A stretch of 64,000 nucleotides of DNA, taken from NCBI GenBank assembly GCA_963976875.1, contig CAXBML010000011.1, positions 1-64,000 of the forward strand, given 5' to 3'. Below are positions 45,628 to 53,901 of the stretch, piece by piece. The notes beneath the pieces are model-generated. The model worked only from the letters and a program-made list of their open reading frames with translations, had not been told where the DNA came from and searched no databases. The translations under genes were made by a program, and so were the position numbers. Source of the stretch: Berkiella_A sp963976875 (GTDB taxonomy: Bacteria; Pseudomonadota; Gammaproteobacteria; Berkiellales; Berkiellaceae). Position 1 is the first letter of the stretch; the number at the start of each line of letters is the position of its first letter.

Positions 45628-46386
45628 GTGCCTGAAATGAATAGTTTGTTGATTAACAAAAAAACTCCTCAAATATTGAGCCTTGCTGCAGACAGGGCAG
45701 GGCAGTGGGCGCAACATTCATGGAAATGGCTACATAGCTTTAGAGGTGCTTTATTAAGGCGCGTAGAAAATCAAAAGCGTGTTTCCACTCGAACCATGCG
45801 CTCAGACCAAAGACAAGCCATTCACCAGCTCCTACAAATAATTTTAAGCCACCTGGACTTAAAAACCATGCAGGTTGGCTTTTACCACCAAGAAACACAA
45901 ATGTTTGTTCACTTGAGCATTGGCTATCTATCCAGGAAAGCTCAATTATCAGAAAGACGAACCCAAAGAGCGTTATGCTGGTTGCAGCAATCAGGCTATC
46001 TATCTGCATTTAGACAGTCAAGCTATGACGAATTAACCAACGAATACATACATAAACCCTCAGTACGCCGAGTTCACCAAAAGCTACTATTCGAACTAGG
46101 AATCACTCCCAGAGCACTGCATAAAGCAAGAACACGTTCTAGCCAGAATTACCAAAACCGTTTAATTTCAAAAAAATTAAATCAAAACACAGGTGTTAGC
46201 CTAAAAACTAACCCTGTTGGCGACAACACACTAGCCACAATTCTAAAGCTTCCCTTTGCCAAACCTAAAAAGCCCATACCAACACACCCGCCCCCTAGTG
46301 TTTATTACGAAAAAATTAACAAAATAATGTCGATCTTCCCCAATATCAGCTTCGAAGAAGCAAAAAACATGCTGCCCCACCCATAA
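45628..46386 (+). CDS. Putative plasmid replication initiator (Rep-like)
   Basis: A 252-residue, basic protein. Residues 85-135 contain a winged-helix-like segment (HLSIGYLSRKAQLSERRTQ, then ALCWLQQSGYL). It resembles replication initiators of IncFII/RepA-like plasmids, in which a helix-turn-helix reads origin DNA. The start is a GTG at 45628 with AGAGG 4 bases upstream; an ATG at 45637 is possible. It is preceded by two hairpins and followed by DnaA boxes and AT-rich DNA, the order of gene then origin seen in IncFII replicons. The family call rests on motifs and context rather than a clear match. Confidence 0.55.
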   Translation: MPEMNSLLINKKTPQILSLAADRAGQWAQHSWKWLHSFRGALLRRVENQKRVSTRTMRSDQRQAIHQLLQIILSHLDLKTMQVGFYHQETQMFVHLSIGYLSRKAQLSERRTQRALCWLQQSGYLSAFRQSSYDELTNEYIHKPSVRRVHQKLLFELGITPRALHKARTRSSQNYQNRLISKKLNQNTGVSLKTNPVGDNTLATILKLPFAKPKKPIPTHPPPSVYYEKINKIMSIFPNISFEEAKNMLPHP

Positions 46387-46471
46387 CTTATCTAGATAAC
46401 TTTGTGTTAGAAATACAATTGTTTGTATAAAAATAGCAAAATACCCTACTATATTTCTTAAACTATGATAC

Positions 46472-46600
46472 TTATCCACATACTTTTTTGCTTTCCAGGC
46501 TTGTCCACACTTTATCCCTGTTTACTGTCGTGTTTTTTTGTGTTGAATTACCTTATATATATTCATATAAATATAACTTTATATATAAATCTCTTATAAT
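46472..46600. promoter_or_regulatory. Candidate replication origin: DnaA boxes and AT-rich DUE
   Basis: A perfect DnaA box TTATCCACA lies at 46472-46480, and TTGTCCACA (one mismatch) follows at 46501-46509. TTATCCCTG at 46512 is a weaker match. From 46545 to 46600 the DNA is almost pure A/T (TATATATATTCATATAAATA), fitting a duplex-unwinding element. The cluster sits downstream of the Rep-like gene. A TATAAT at 46595-46600 may double as the -10 box for the following gene. Confidence 0.6.
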
Positions 46601-46683
46601 AGTTGTTCATTAATAAAGCTATTAAAGAATCGACTAGATCTTTGGTCCATATTTTAAAGCATTCATACTCAAAGGTTATTGTT

Positions 46684-47412
46684 GTGGCAGAATTAGAAGC
46701 TGAGTCAGAATCCTATGCACTGACGCCCGGGCGCATTTTAGGCAGAAATTACCGAGTATTAGATTATCTCGGCAATGGCTGGGAAGGGGAAGTGTATAAG
46801 GTAGAAGAATGCCGTACAGGAATAATTCGGGCAGCTAAGTTATTTTATAAGCATTGCTATAAAATCACTAAACCACATATATTTTATGCAAAAAAACTAA
46901 ACAAACTTAGAAGCTGCCCCATTATAATTCAATATCATAACCAAGATGTTGTAACGGTTAGAAAAGAAAAAGTAGACTTTTTGATATCAGATTATGTCAG
47001 TGGTGAAGTTCTATCTGAATTTGTGGCTAAACAAAAAAATAAAAAATTGAACCCTTTTGAAGCTTTAAACTTATTTTATGCTTTAGTACAAGGAGTAGAA
47101 CATATACATTTCCAAGGTGAGTACCACGGAGACTTGCACGCGGATAATATAATGATTCAAAGAAAAGGGTTAAGTTTTGAAGTTAAGTTAATTGATTTTT
47201 TACACCTCGGCCGACCAACAAAGCTAAAAATTCAAGAAGATGTCTATGATTTAATTGGTGTTTTTTACGATATGCTCGGAGGACAAAAACATTATAAGGA
47301 CTTGCCCGCAAACATCAAAGGCATAATTTTAGGCCGTAAGAAAAACCTTATTGCAAAAAAATTCAAAATGGCGGGGCATTTAAGATTGTACCTTGAAAAT
47401 CTAACCTGGTAG
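46684..47412 (+). CDS. Small atypical protein kinase-like protein
   Basis: A 242-residue protein kinase-like protein, shorter than a full kinase. The glycine loop is LGNGWEGEVYKVEE near residue 30, and the Lys is in AAKLFYKH. The catalytic loop is YHGDLHADNIM, and the metal loop is LIDFLHLG. The HGDLHADN form resembles the APH/ABC1 or RIO side of the kinase superfamily. The C-lobe is truncated after ~60 residues. The GTG at 46684 (AAAGG 8 bases upstream) is preferred to a TTG at 46603, which would overlap the -10 TATAAT. Substrate and secretion unknown. Confidence 0.75.
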   Translation: MAELEAESESYALTPGRILGRNYRVLDYLGNGWEGEVYKVEECRTGIIRAAKLFYKHCYKITKPHIFYAKKLNKLRSCPIIIQYHNQDVVTVRKEKVDFLISDYVSGEVLSEFVAKQKNKKLNPFEALNLFYALVQGVEHIHFQGEYHGDLHADNIMIQRKGLSFEVKLIDFLHLGRPTKLKIQEDVYDLIGVFYDMLGGQKHYKDLPANIKGIILGRKKNLIAKKFKMAGHLRLYLENLTW

Positions 47413-47451
47413 TCTGTGGCGCCTAATTTTTAAGTGTGGTTTATAGCTGAT

Positions 47452-47467
47452 TGTTTCGCGTGAAACA
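47452..47467. promoter_or_regulatory. Near-consensus chromosomal-type parS site
   Basis: TGTTTCGCGTGAAACA differs at one position from the canonical bacterial parS sequence TGTTTCACGTGAAACA. The symmetry extends to ATTGTTTC and GAAACAAT around a GCGT centre. Such sites bind chromosomal ParB (not necessarily the ParB at 40943) and usually lie near oriC. It lies in the gap before the MFS gene; this 16-bp match in an AT-rich gap is unlikely by chance. Confidence 0.7.
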
Positions 47468-47504
47468 ATTACGTCAGACAACAAACAAATGGCTTGTATC
47501 AAAA

Positions 47505-48704
47505 ATGAATAAATCTATGCTTTTTCCGTTTTCACTTGTCTTCCTCGAAATTGGTACTTATCTAGCTAATGATATGTATTTGCCAGGGTTGCCAACAATC
47601 GCTAAAAATTTGGATATATCTCAAGATGCCGCACAATATACTTTGCTTGTATGGTTTCTAGGATCTGCTTCAATGCAACTGTTTACTGGGCCATTATCGG
47701 ACCGGTTTGGTAGGCGTGTTGTCTTATTAACTGGTGCAATGTTATTTTTCTTTTCATCTTTAATTTGCGCTTTAACGGCCAACTTAAGCCTAATGTTACT
47801 AGCTAGATTTGTTCAAGGGGGCACAATAGGGGCCATTGTTGTGCCTGGGTATGCGGCGGTTCATGAGTCATACGATACGCATGCTGCCATTAAAATTATA
47901 GCCATTATGAGCTCAGTAACAATTTTAGCGCCTGCATTTGGCCCACTATTGGGTGCCATCGTTATTGAGATTAGTCATTGGCGCTTTATTTTTTGGAGCC
48001 TCGCTATTTGGGGAGGCGTCGCTAGCATTATATTATTTAAAGTCATGCCCGAAACAAACTTAAACCCCATTCCTATCAAAATAAAAGAAGTCATTGTCGA
48101 CTATTGGAACATTTCAATTAGAGCGTCTTTCTTGCGATATGCCTTAACATTTTGTCTATTATTTTTAGCATTTATTTGTTGGATAGTAGAAAGTCCATTT
48201 ATCATTATTGAAACCCGTGGAGTAGGGCGGTTGGAATTCGGCATTATTCAAATGCTAATTTTTGGTTGTTTTTTAATAGGTGCACAATTCACTAGAATTT
48301 TAATTGATCGCTTTAGGACAGAAACAATAATATGGGTGGGTTTATTTACAGCATGCATAGGCGTTCTCGCATTAGTTGTTTTAGTTCACTTGGATCTTGA
48401 TTCTCTATATGCAGTGGTTGTGGCTATGATGTGTGTTTCATTAGGTTCATCCATTACCTTTGGCCCTTTGAATCGCGGTGCGATTGAGTCTTGTATAGAG
48501 CCAATGGGTAGAAGAACAGCAATATCATCGACGTTTATGGGAATTTTTGGTGTTTTAGGTGTTATTTTAGTTACTATCTTTAATGATAAAACACTCGAAA
48601 ATATTTCCTATTTAGTTGTATTGGGGATACTTGCTGCGGTCATGGTTTATAGTTCGCTGACTTTTTATGTGAACCATAAGAATGATACAAAAAAAGACGC
48701 TTAA
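47505..48704 (+). CDS. Bcr/CflA-type multidrug efflux MFS transporter
   Basis: A 399-residue, 12-helix drug:proton antiporter of the Bcr/CflA group. Helix 1 ends DMYLPGLPTIAKNL, the family signature after helix 1. The loop 2-3 motif is GPLSDRFGRRVVLL, and LARFVQGGTIGAIVVPG is in helix 4. Related exporters move bicyclomycin, chloramphenicol or sulfonamide-type drugs. The ATG at 47505 starts the protein MNKSMLFPF; a TTG at 47451 would include the parS-like palindrome and is rejected. No convincing ribosome site. Substrates unknown. Confidence 0.9.
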   Translation: MNKSMLFPFSLVFLEIGTYLANDMYLPGLPTIAKNLDISQDAAQYTLLVWFLGSASMQLFTGPLSDRFGRRVVLLTGAMLFFFSSLICALTANLSLMLLARFVQGGTIGAIVVPGYAAVHESYDTHAAIKIIAIMSSVTILAPAFGPLLGAIVIEISHWRFIFWSLAIWGGVASIILFKVMPETNLNPIPIKIKEVIVDYWNISIRASFLRYALTFCLLFLAFICWIVESPFIIIETRGVGRLEFGIIQMLIFGCFLIGAQFTRILIDRFRTETIIWVGLFTACIGVLALVVLVHLDLDSLYAVVVAMMCVSLGSSITFGPLNRGAIESCIEPMGRRTAISSTFMGIFGVLGVILVTIFNDKTLENISYLVVLGILAAVMVYSSLTFYVNHKNDTKKDA

Positions 48705-48751
48705 TTGACTGTCGTATATTGTACTAATAAATGAATATTTATAAGAAGATT

Positions 48752-48816
48752 GCAACTGAAGCACTTGTGTAATCCCGCCGGTGAAACTCTAGAATATCAC
48801 CATAGGCTTCAGTTGC
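48752..48816 (-). repeat. Dispersed 64-bp repeat, copy C (inverted)
   Basis: A 65-bp copy in reverse orientation: GCAACTGAAGC at one end, GCTTCAGTTGC at the other, and GGATTACAC/AGTTTCACC on the minus strand as in the other copies. The termini are perfect 11-bp inverted repeats. It lies between the ends of the convergent MFS and membrane-protein genes, where it may also act as a terminator-like hairpin. Confidence 0.78.
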
Positions 48817-48890
48817 TGAAACAAGTGTATCAGACAAGGTTTTATTTTCCCAACTTGCTAACAAGGCGAAATGGCTTTTTTGTTTTAATT

Positions 48891-49271
48891 TTACAATAAG
48901 CTGCTCACTAGAATTATTACGCCAAGCAATATATAGAAAATACTTGAGAATAAAAATATTTTTTTCATGTGCAGAATTTTGTTTGCTACTGCATAAAATA
49001 GTCTGGGGTAACACATAAAGACAGCGAGCTCCAAGCTCATGATCCAACCAATAAGCGTAACGATAATGCCAGTCCCAGACCATATGTTATGTAGCAGGAT
49101 AGTAAACAGCCCCAGAGGCATCATACTAATTGCAAATACTTTGAGCTGTTCTGGGTTTTTCATCCAAGATGTTAGTAGTTTTTTCCACTCGCGGCCAGCA
49201 GTCAATAATGAGATCCCGATAATTAAAAACCAAAGGGCATAAAATTTTTCAAAAATCATTGCAACTTCCAT
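48891..49271 (-). CDS. Four-helix membrane protein of unknown function
   Basis: A 126-residue integral membrane protein with about four hydrophobic segments (YALWFLIIGISLLTAG, FAISMMPLGLFTILLH, IIVTLIGWIMSLELAVFM, IFLFSSIFYILLGVIIL). The polar stretches are short and basic. I do not recognise the family. AGGAAG lies 4-5 bases before the ATG at 49271. A second frame over 48739-49083 overlaps this coding region and ends inside the dispersed repeat; it is not supported. The gene may be an inner-membrane transporter subunit or lipid-modifying accessory, but this is unresolved. Confidence 0.65.
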   Translation of the reverse strand: MEVAMIFEKFYALWFLIIGISLLTAGREWKKLLTSWMKNPEQLKVFAISMMPLGLFTILLHNIWSGTGIIVTLIGWIMSLELAVFMCYPRLFYAVANKILHMKKIFLFSSIFYILLGVIILVSSLL

Positions 49272-49396
49272 GTAGCTTCCTTAATTGGTAGTAGTATATT
49301 AGAGTCTATGTTGGTGATTTATAACATGCTCTATCATATAGTTTAAAACCTGATTTCTACAACACATATAGGTTTGAATTTTACATTTTCTTGTAG

Positions 49397-51268
49397 TTAT
49401 TTAACTTGTTCTGAGATTAAGACTTCCACAAAAAATTTATTCTGTTCTTCCAGTGCCGTAACAATATTTTCAGATTTTCTGAAACCATGTTGTTCTCCTG
49501 GAAATAAAAAATAGGATGTTTTAATGCCTTTTTCTTTTAAAGCGAAATACATAGCCTCTGCTTGGTTGGGCGGGACTATTTCATCTTCTGCTCCTTGGAA
49601 AAAAATAATAGGCGCAGACAGTTTTTTAGTATTTTCAATGGGGGCTCTTTGTCGGTACAAATTCTTAGCTTCTGGGTAGGGACCAATAAGTCTATCTAAG
49701 TATTTAGCTTCAAATTTATGTGTTTCTTTGGCTAATGCTTCTAAATTACTCACGCCATAATGGCTGGCCCCCACATGAAAAGTATTCGTAAAGGTCAGTG
49801 CAGCTAAGGTGGTATAGCCTCCGGCACTGCCCCCAGTAATGGCTAATTTATTGCTATTTACCTTATTTTGTGAGCTGAGGTATTTTGCAACAGCAGAGCA
49901 ATCGTCAATATCATATATTCCCCATTGGCCTTCTAAACTTTTTCTATACTGTCTGCCATAACCGGTGCTACCGGCATAATTTACGTCGGCAAAAGCAAAA
50001 CCTCTGCTTGTCCAATACTGGATTTGTAAGTTTAAGTTAGGGCTAGCACTTGCTGTAGGGCCTCCATGGCTTTTAACTATAAGAGGAGGCAAACTGTGCG
50101 CCATACCCTGATAGTGTTTGTTTTTGGGAGGATAAAAATAGGCATACGCTTGTCGGCCATCAGTTGTATCAAACTGGATATGTTCTGGTGCACTCAAATA
50201 GTCTGAATGTACTTGTAAATCTAAGCTACTTTGTAAGGTGGTATGCTTGTAGTCAGGGGTTAATTTTATGATTCTGGTTGGTAGAGTGGAGGAGCCTGCG
50301 AGCATAACCAAGTTGTTATCATTACATCTAATTTGACTAAAGGAGGTGAACGGTAAATTTATTTCGGATAGTTTATCTGCATCATATTCAAAAAGTTTTC
50401 CCATTCCCTGCTCTGAAAATGTACAGATAATTTTGTCATTATAGAATCCCCAGGTTGACATATTAAAGACCCATTGAGGTAGGCCAATTTCACTATTCAC
50501 TTTAAAAACAGGGGTAATGATCGTGTCACTAACAGCATAAAGATTCCACCAATTTGATTTATCTGAGATAACAAATAATTGATTATCCTTGCGCCATTGT
50601 GGTTGAAAAAAAGATTGCTCTATTACTTTAGGCTCTATTTGTTGGGGGGAGCTTATACCATTATCAGATAGTTTAGCTGTCCATAGTTCATTATTATCCC
50701 AGGGCATATTGGGTTGGTTCCAACAGATCCAGGCAATATTTTTATAATCAGAGCTAATTGCAATACTTGCATAAAAGTCTTTACCATCAGTGATTTTGGA
50801 GATTTTTCCTGATTCAGTATCAATTTGAGCAATATAATTCTCAGGTATTTTATTTTCAGTATGTGATTCTGCAACCGCAATAATACCAAAGGGGGTAACA
50901 TGCATATCTGCAAATCGTGTACCGGCTTGGGTGATGGCTCTTGGTTTTTGATCAGGTTTTAGCTCGTAAATTTTTTGATCTGTATAATTTACAAAGTAGA
51001 TAATATCGTCTTTAACGGTAAAGGCAGAGCCACCATACTCATGAACTCTGCTTCTTGCATTATAATCGTCAGGTAAAATGTCTGTGGTTTTATGATTAGA
51101 CTGTTTGACAATAACATATCTTCCCCCTTCAGAAGGGCGCATTTCGGACCAGTAGATATTATTATTATCAAGAACAATATCCTGGAATGCGATATTGTTT
51201 TTCGCAACCATCTCCGCGCCAATTGGAGAATCCCAAGTTCCAAACTCTGCGGTGATTATTTCTGACAT
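49397..51268 (-). CDS. S9-family prolyl oligopeptidase-like peptidase
   Basis: A 623-residue serine peptidase of the S9 (dipeptidyl/acylaminoacyl peptidase-like) family. It has an N-terminal seven-bladed beta-propeller, residues ~50-350, then an alpha/beta hydrolase domain. The nucleophile elbow is ITGGSAGGYTTLAAL (Ser in GGSAGG), the acid Asp is in GAEDEIVPPNQA and His is in GEQHGFRK. It lacks a signal peptide and would work in the cytoplasm on short peptides. Alone on its strand. The assignment is firm at family level. Confidence 0.92.
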   Translation of the reverse strand: MSEIITAEFGTWDSPIGAEMVAKNNIAFQDIVLDNNNIYWSEMRPSEGGRYVIVKQSNHKTTDILPDDYNARSRVHEYGGSAFTVKDDIIYFVNYTDQKIYELKPDQKPRAITQAGTRFADMHVTPFGIIAVAESHTENKIPENYIAQIDTESGKISKITDGKDFYASIAISSDYKNIAWICWNQPNMPWDNNELWTAKLSDNGISSPQQIEPKVIEQSFFQPQWRKDNQLFVISDKSNWWNLYAVSDTIITPVFKVNSEIGLPQWVFNMSTWGFYNDKIICTFSEQGMGKLFEYDADKLSEINLPFTSFSQIRCNDNNLVMLAGSSTLPTRIIKLTPDYKHTTLQSSLDLQVHSDYLSAPEHIQFDTTDGRQAYAYFYPPKNKHYQGMAHSLPPLIVKSHGGPTASASPNLNLQIQYWTSRGFAFADVNYAGSTGYGRQYRKSLEGQWGIYDIDDCSAVAKYLSSQNKVNSNKLAITGGSAGGYTTLAALTFTNTFHVGASHYGVSNLEALAKETHKFEAKYLDRLIGPYPEAKNLYRQRAPIENTKKLSAPIIFFQGAEDEIVPPNQAEAMYFALKEKGIKTSYFLFPGEQHGFRKSENIVTALEEQNKFFVEVLISEQVK

Positions 51269-51439
51269 CCTAACTTTCCTATATAACCAATTGTATTTTC
51301 AATTGGAAGTATGCTGAAAAAAGCGGACTGAATCAAACTTAGCTCCCATTTAAAAATGATATATTGCCTTAAGATATTATTGACTTGTTGTATTATCCGG
51401 GTAAGATTTCTACCTAAAAGGAAATGGGTGGATAAAAGT

Positions 51440-51679
51440 ATGATAGAGTTAACAAACCAAGATGTTGGCCAGGTTACTGGTGGTAGCGTTTCAGGTGTCT
51501 TGGTATATGGGACAATTGGTTTTTGGGTTGGTGGTATTTCTGGTTTTTGTATTGGTGTTCTTCCTACCATTCCAGGGGCTCTTATTGGTATGACTATTGG
51601 AGCTTATTTGGGTACAGACAAGGAGCAGAAAGTTATTATTATTCGAGAGGGTGCTGAAATTTCAGCTAATTATGAATAA
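51440..51679 (+). CDS. Double-glycine-leader peptide
   Basis: A 79-residue peptide starting MIELTNQDVGQVTGG, a good double-glycine leader (LTxxxVxxVxGG). The mature 64 residues are glycine-rich and hydrophobic (VYGTIGFWVGGISGF, ALIGMTIGAYLG) with a charged C-terminal tail. It stands apart from the cluster at 15988-18422 but shows the same design, making four in the window. The start at 51440 is preferred: GGTGG lies about 9 bases upstream, and the longer upstream frame (from 51356) gives no leader. No exporter or immunity gene adjacent. Role inferred as microcin-like. Confidence 0.62.
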   Translation: MIELTNQDVGQVTGGSVSGVLVYGTIGFWVGGISGFCIGVLPTIPGALIGMTIGAYLGTDKEQKVIIIREGAEISANYE

Positions 51680-51756
51680 GCATAGAAGTGATGAAGTGGT
51701 TTTTGAAGAATATAATATCGTTTACATGGCATGTGATCTAAAGAAGGAAATTTTAA

Positions 51757-52224
51757 ATGGATGAAATAGCTGAAAGTAAAAAGTGTCCAATGTTTTCATT
51801 TCAGTCAACAAATGAAGACTTAAGAAAACTGAGTGATTTGAAAGGCCAAAAAGTGGTGTTATATTTTTACCCCCGAGATAATACGCCAGGCTGCACGAGT
51901 GAAGCATTAGATTTTAAATCAAAATTAAGAAGCTTTAAAAACCAAAATGCTGTTATTTTGGGTGTATCTAGAGATAGTTTAAAAAGCCACTTTAAATTTA
52001 TTGAAAAATATAAATTACCATTTGACTTGATTTCAGATGAAGATGAGAATATTTGTAATCTTTTTGATGTTATCAAAGAAAAAAATATGTATGGCAAAAA
52101 AATAATGGGTATTGAACGCTCAACTTTTATTATTGATGAAAAGGGCGTGATCATTAAAATTTGGCGCAAAATTAAAGTGGTGGATCATGTACAAGAAGTT
52201 TTGGCGGTGTTAAAAAGCATATGA
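51757..52224 (+). CDS. Bcp-type peroxiredoxin
   Basis: A 155-residue thioredoxin-fold peroxidase of the Bcp/PrxQ group, reducing hydroperoxides. The peroxidatic Cys is in YFYPRDNTPGCTSEALDF. The resolving Cys present five residues later in many Bcp proteins is replaced (ALDF), so this should be the one-Cys form or use a resolving Cys elsewhere (C9 or the Cys in NICNLF). Length is normal. It overlaps the GNAT gene by 4 bases, so both are translationally coupled. AGAAGGAAATTTTAA precedes the ATG. Confidence 0.9.
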   Translation: MDEIAESKKCPMFSFQSTNEDLRKLSDLKGQKVVLYFYPRDNTPGCTSEALDFKSKLRSFKNQNAVILGVSRDSLKSHFKFIEKYKLPFDLISDEDENICNLFDVIKEKNMYGKKIMGIERSTFIIDEKGVIIKIWRKIKVVDHVQEVLAVLKSI

Positions 52225-52808
52225 ATTCGCTTATAATCACACGAGTCAAAGGTAAGGAAGCGCATGAACATTTGCATAATTTGGCTGCTCTTAGGATAGA
52301 AATATTTAAAGAATATCCCTATCTTTACCAGGGAGACTTAGATTATGAGCTTACATACCTCAAAACATACTTAAATTCGTTAGAGACCAATATAGTCTTA
52401 GTGAAAGACGAAGATAAAATAATCGGCTATTCAACAGCAATACCACTTATATTTGAGTCAGCAGCTTGTCAGAAGCCTTTTATTGAAAATAACTTTGCGC
52501 TGGAAAAATATTTTTATCTTGGGGAGTCGATTTTATTACCTGAGTACAGGAATCGTGGTGTATACAGAAAATTTTTTGAAGAAAGAGAAATGGCAGCAAA
52601 AGAATACGGTTGTTCTATTACAACGTTTTGCGCTATTCATCGAGAAAAAAATGATGTAAGAAGGCCAAAGGAATACTCGTCATTAAATCCTGTCTGGCAA
52701 TATTTTGGCTATAAAAAAAATAAGCTATGGACAGAGTTTTCATGGGTGGAAATTGGACAGAAGGACGAAACGATTAATCGTATGTTGTTTTGGGAAAAGA
52801 AAATATAG
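52221..52808 (+). CDS. GNAT-family acetyltransferase
   Basis: A 195-residue N-acetyltransferase-fold protein. The acetyl-CoA-binding segment is GESILLPEYRNRGVYRKFFEERE, near residues 110-130, with the R/Q-x-x-G-x-G/A variation RNRGVY. It has a mobile N-terminal region and a C-terminal part (WQYFGYKKNKLWTEFSWVEIGQ) that resembles the family of acetyltransferases acting on small amines or peptides. It overlaps the peroxiredoxin gene by 4 bases, indicating coupled translation. The substrate is unknown. Confidence 0.75.
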   Translation: MNSLIITRVKGKEAHEHLHNLAALRIEIFKEYPYLYQGDLDYELTYLKTYLNSLETNIVLVKDEDKIIGYSTAIPLIFESAACQKPFIENNFALEKYFYLGESILLPEYRNRGVYRKFFEEREMAAKEYGCSITTFCAIHREKNDVRRPKEYSSLNPVWQYFGYKKNKLWTEFSWVEIGQKDETINRMLFWEKKI

Positions 52809-52902
52809 ATAGTTTCTTACCTGACGTATAATGTTTCCGGTGTCTTTGAAGTTGGTGTATACTGCTTTTTTAAGATTATACGATGATTGGGACTAAAATA
52901 TA

Positions 52903-53892
52903 GTGGATGTAATGGACATCAATTTAAGACTCAGAAGAATGCGTAGGACACCTGCGCTAAGAAATATGGTATCTGAGACTATCTTGACTAAAAGTGATTT
53001 GATTTTGCCTTTATTTATAAAGCATGGCTCAAATATAAAGGTGCCAATTCAGTCTATGATAGGTCATTATCAGTTGAGCGTTGATAATTTAAGCGAAGAG
53101 ATTCATCTTTTGATGGATTTAGGTATTGAGTCGGTGCTTTTGTTTGGGATTCCGTTTAGTAAGGACGGTATGGCAAAAGATTCCTATTCTGATAATGGTA
53201 TAATTCAACAGGCCATTCATACCATTAAAAATATTGCGCCTCATATGACGGTTGTTACGGATGTTTGCTGTTGTGAGTATACAGATCATGGGCATTGCGG
53301 GGTTCTCTCAGATAATACTGGCCACCTTGATGTTGATAACGATCGGACTTTAGCATTATTTGCCAAACAAGCAATAAGTCATGCTCAAGCTGGGGCCGAT
53401 ATTATTGCGCCCAGCGGGATGATGGATGGCCAGGTCGGCATCATTCGTTCAGCGCTAGATCATGCCGATTTTTCTCACATCCCTATTATGAGTTACTCAG
53501 CAAAGTATGCTTCTGCTTTATATGGTCCTTTTAGGCAAGCTGCAGAGGGCGTCCCGCAATTTGGTGACAGAAAAAGTTATCAAATGAACCCCGCAAATGG
53601 TAACGAAGCGTTAAGAGAGGTCGCGCTTGATCTCCAAGAAGGGGCGGATATTGTTATGGTGAAACCAGCACATGCTTATCTAGATGTTATTCATCGAATA
53701 AAAACCAAATATCCAGAAGTACCTTTAGCGGCATACCATGTGAGTGGTGAATTTGCCATGATTAAAGCCGCCGCACAAGCAGGTTGGATTGATGGAGAGC
53801 AAGCCGCAATAGAAATTTTGACTGGCATTAAACGCGCTGGAGCAGATATTATTATTAACTACTTCTCTAAAGAAATAGCAAAATTACTATAA
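52903..53892 (+). CDS. hemB: Delta-aminolevulinic acid dehydratase (porphobilinogen synthase)
   Basis: A 329-residue cytosolic enzyme that condenses two 5-aminolevulinate molecules to porphobilinogen in haem synthesis. The active-site lysines lie in YSAKYASALYGPFR and VMVKPAHAYLDV. Cys residues in VTDVCCCEYTDHGHCGVL form the zinc site, so this is the zinc-dependent form. Start is given at GTG 52903; an ATG at 52912 is a possible alternative. Followed by a GNAT gene at 9 bases, and probably co-transcribed with the GNAT, pncC and DOT1-like genes downstream. Very secure identification. Confidence 0.97.
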   Translation: MDVMDINLRLRRMRRTPALRNMVSETILTKSDLILPLFIKHGSNIKVPIQSMIGHYQLSVDNLSEEIHLLMDLGIESVLLFGIPFSKDGMAKDSYSDNGIIQQAIHTIKNIAPHMTVVTDVCCCEYTDHGHCGVLSDNTGHLDVDNDRTLALFAKQAISHAQAGADIIAPSGMMDGQVGIIRSALDHADFSHIPIMSYSAKYASALYGPFRQAAEGVPQFGDRKSYQMNPANGNEALREVALDLQEGADIVMVKPAHAYLDVIHRIKTKYPEVPLAAYHVSGEFAMIKAAAQAGWIDGEQAAIEILTGIKRAGADIIINYFSKEIAKLL

Positions 53893-53901
53893 GATATCAT
53901 T

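Noticed and set aside
48739..49083. Minus-strand frame overlapping the four-helix membrane protein.
   Set aside because: Its end runs through the dispersed repeat, and the frame at 48891-49271 has hydrophobic helices and a good ribosome site.
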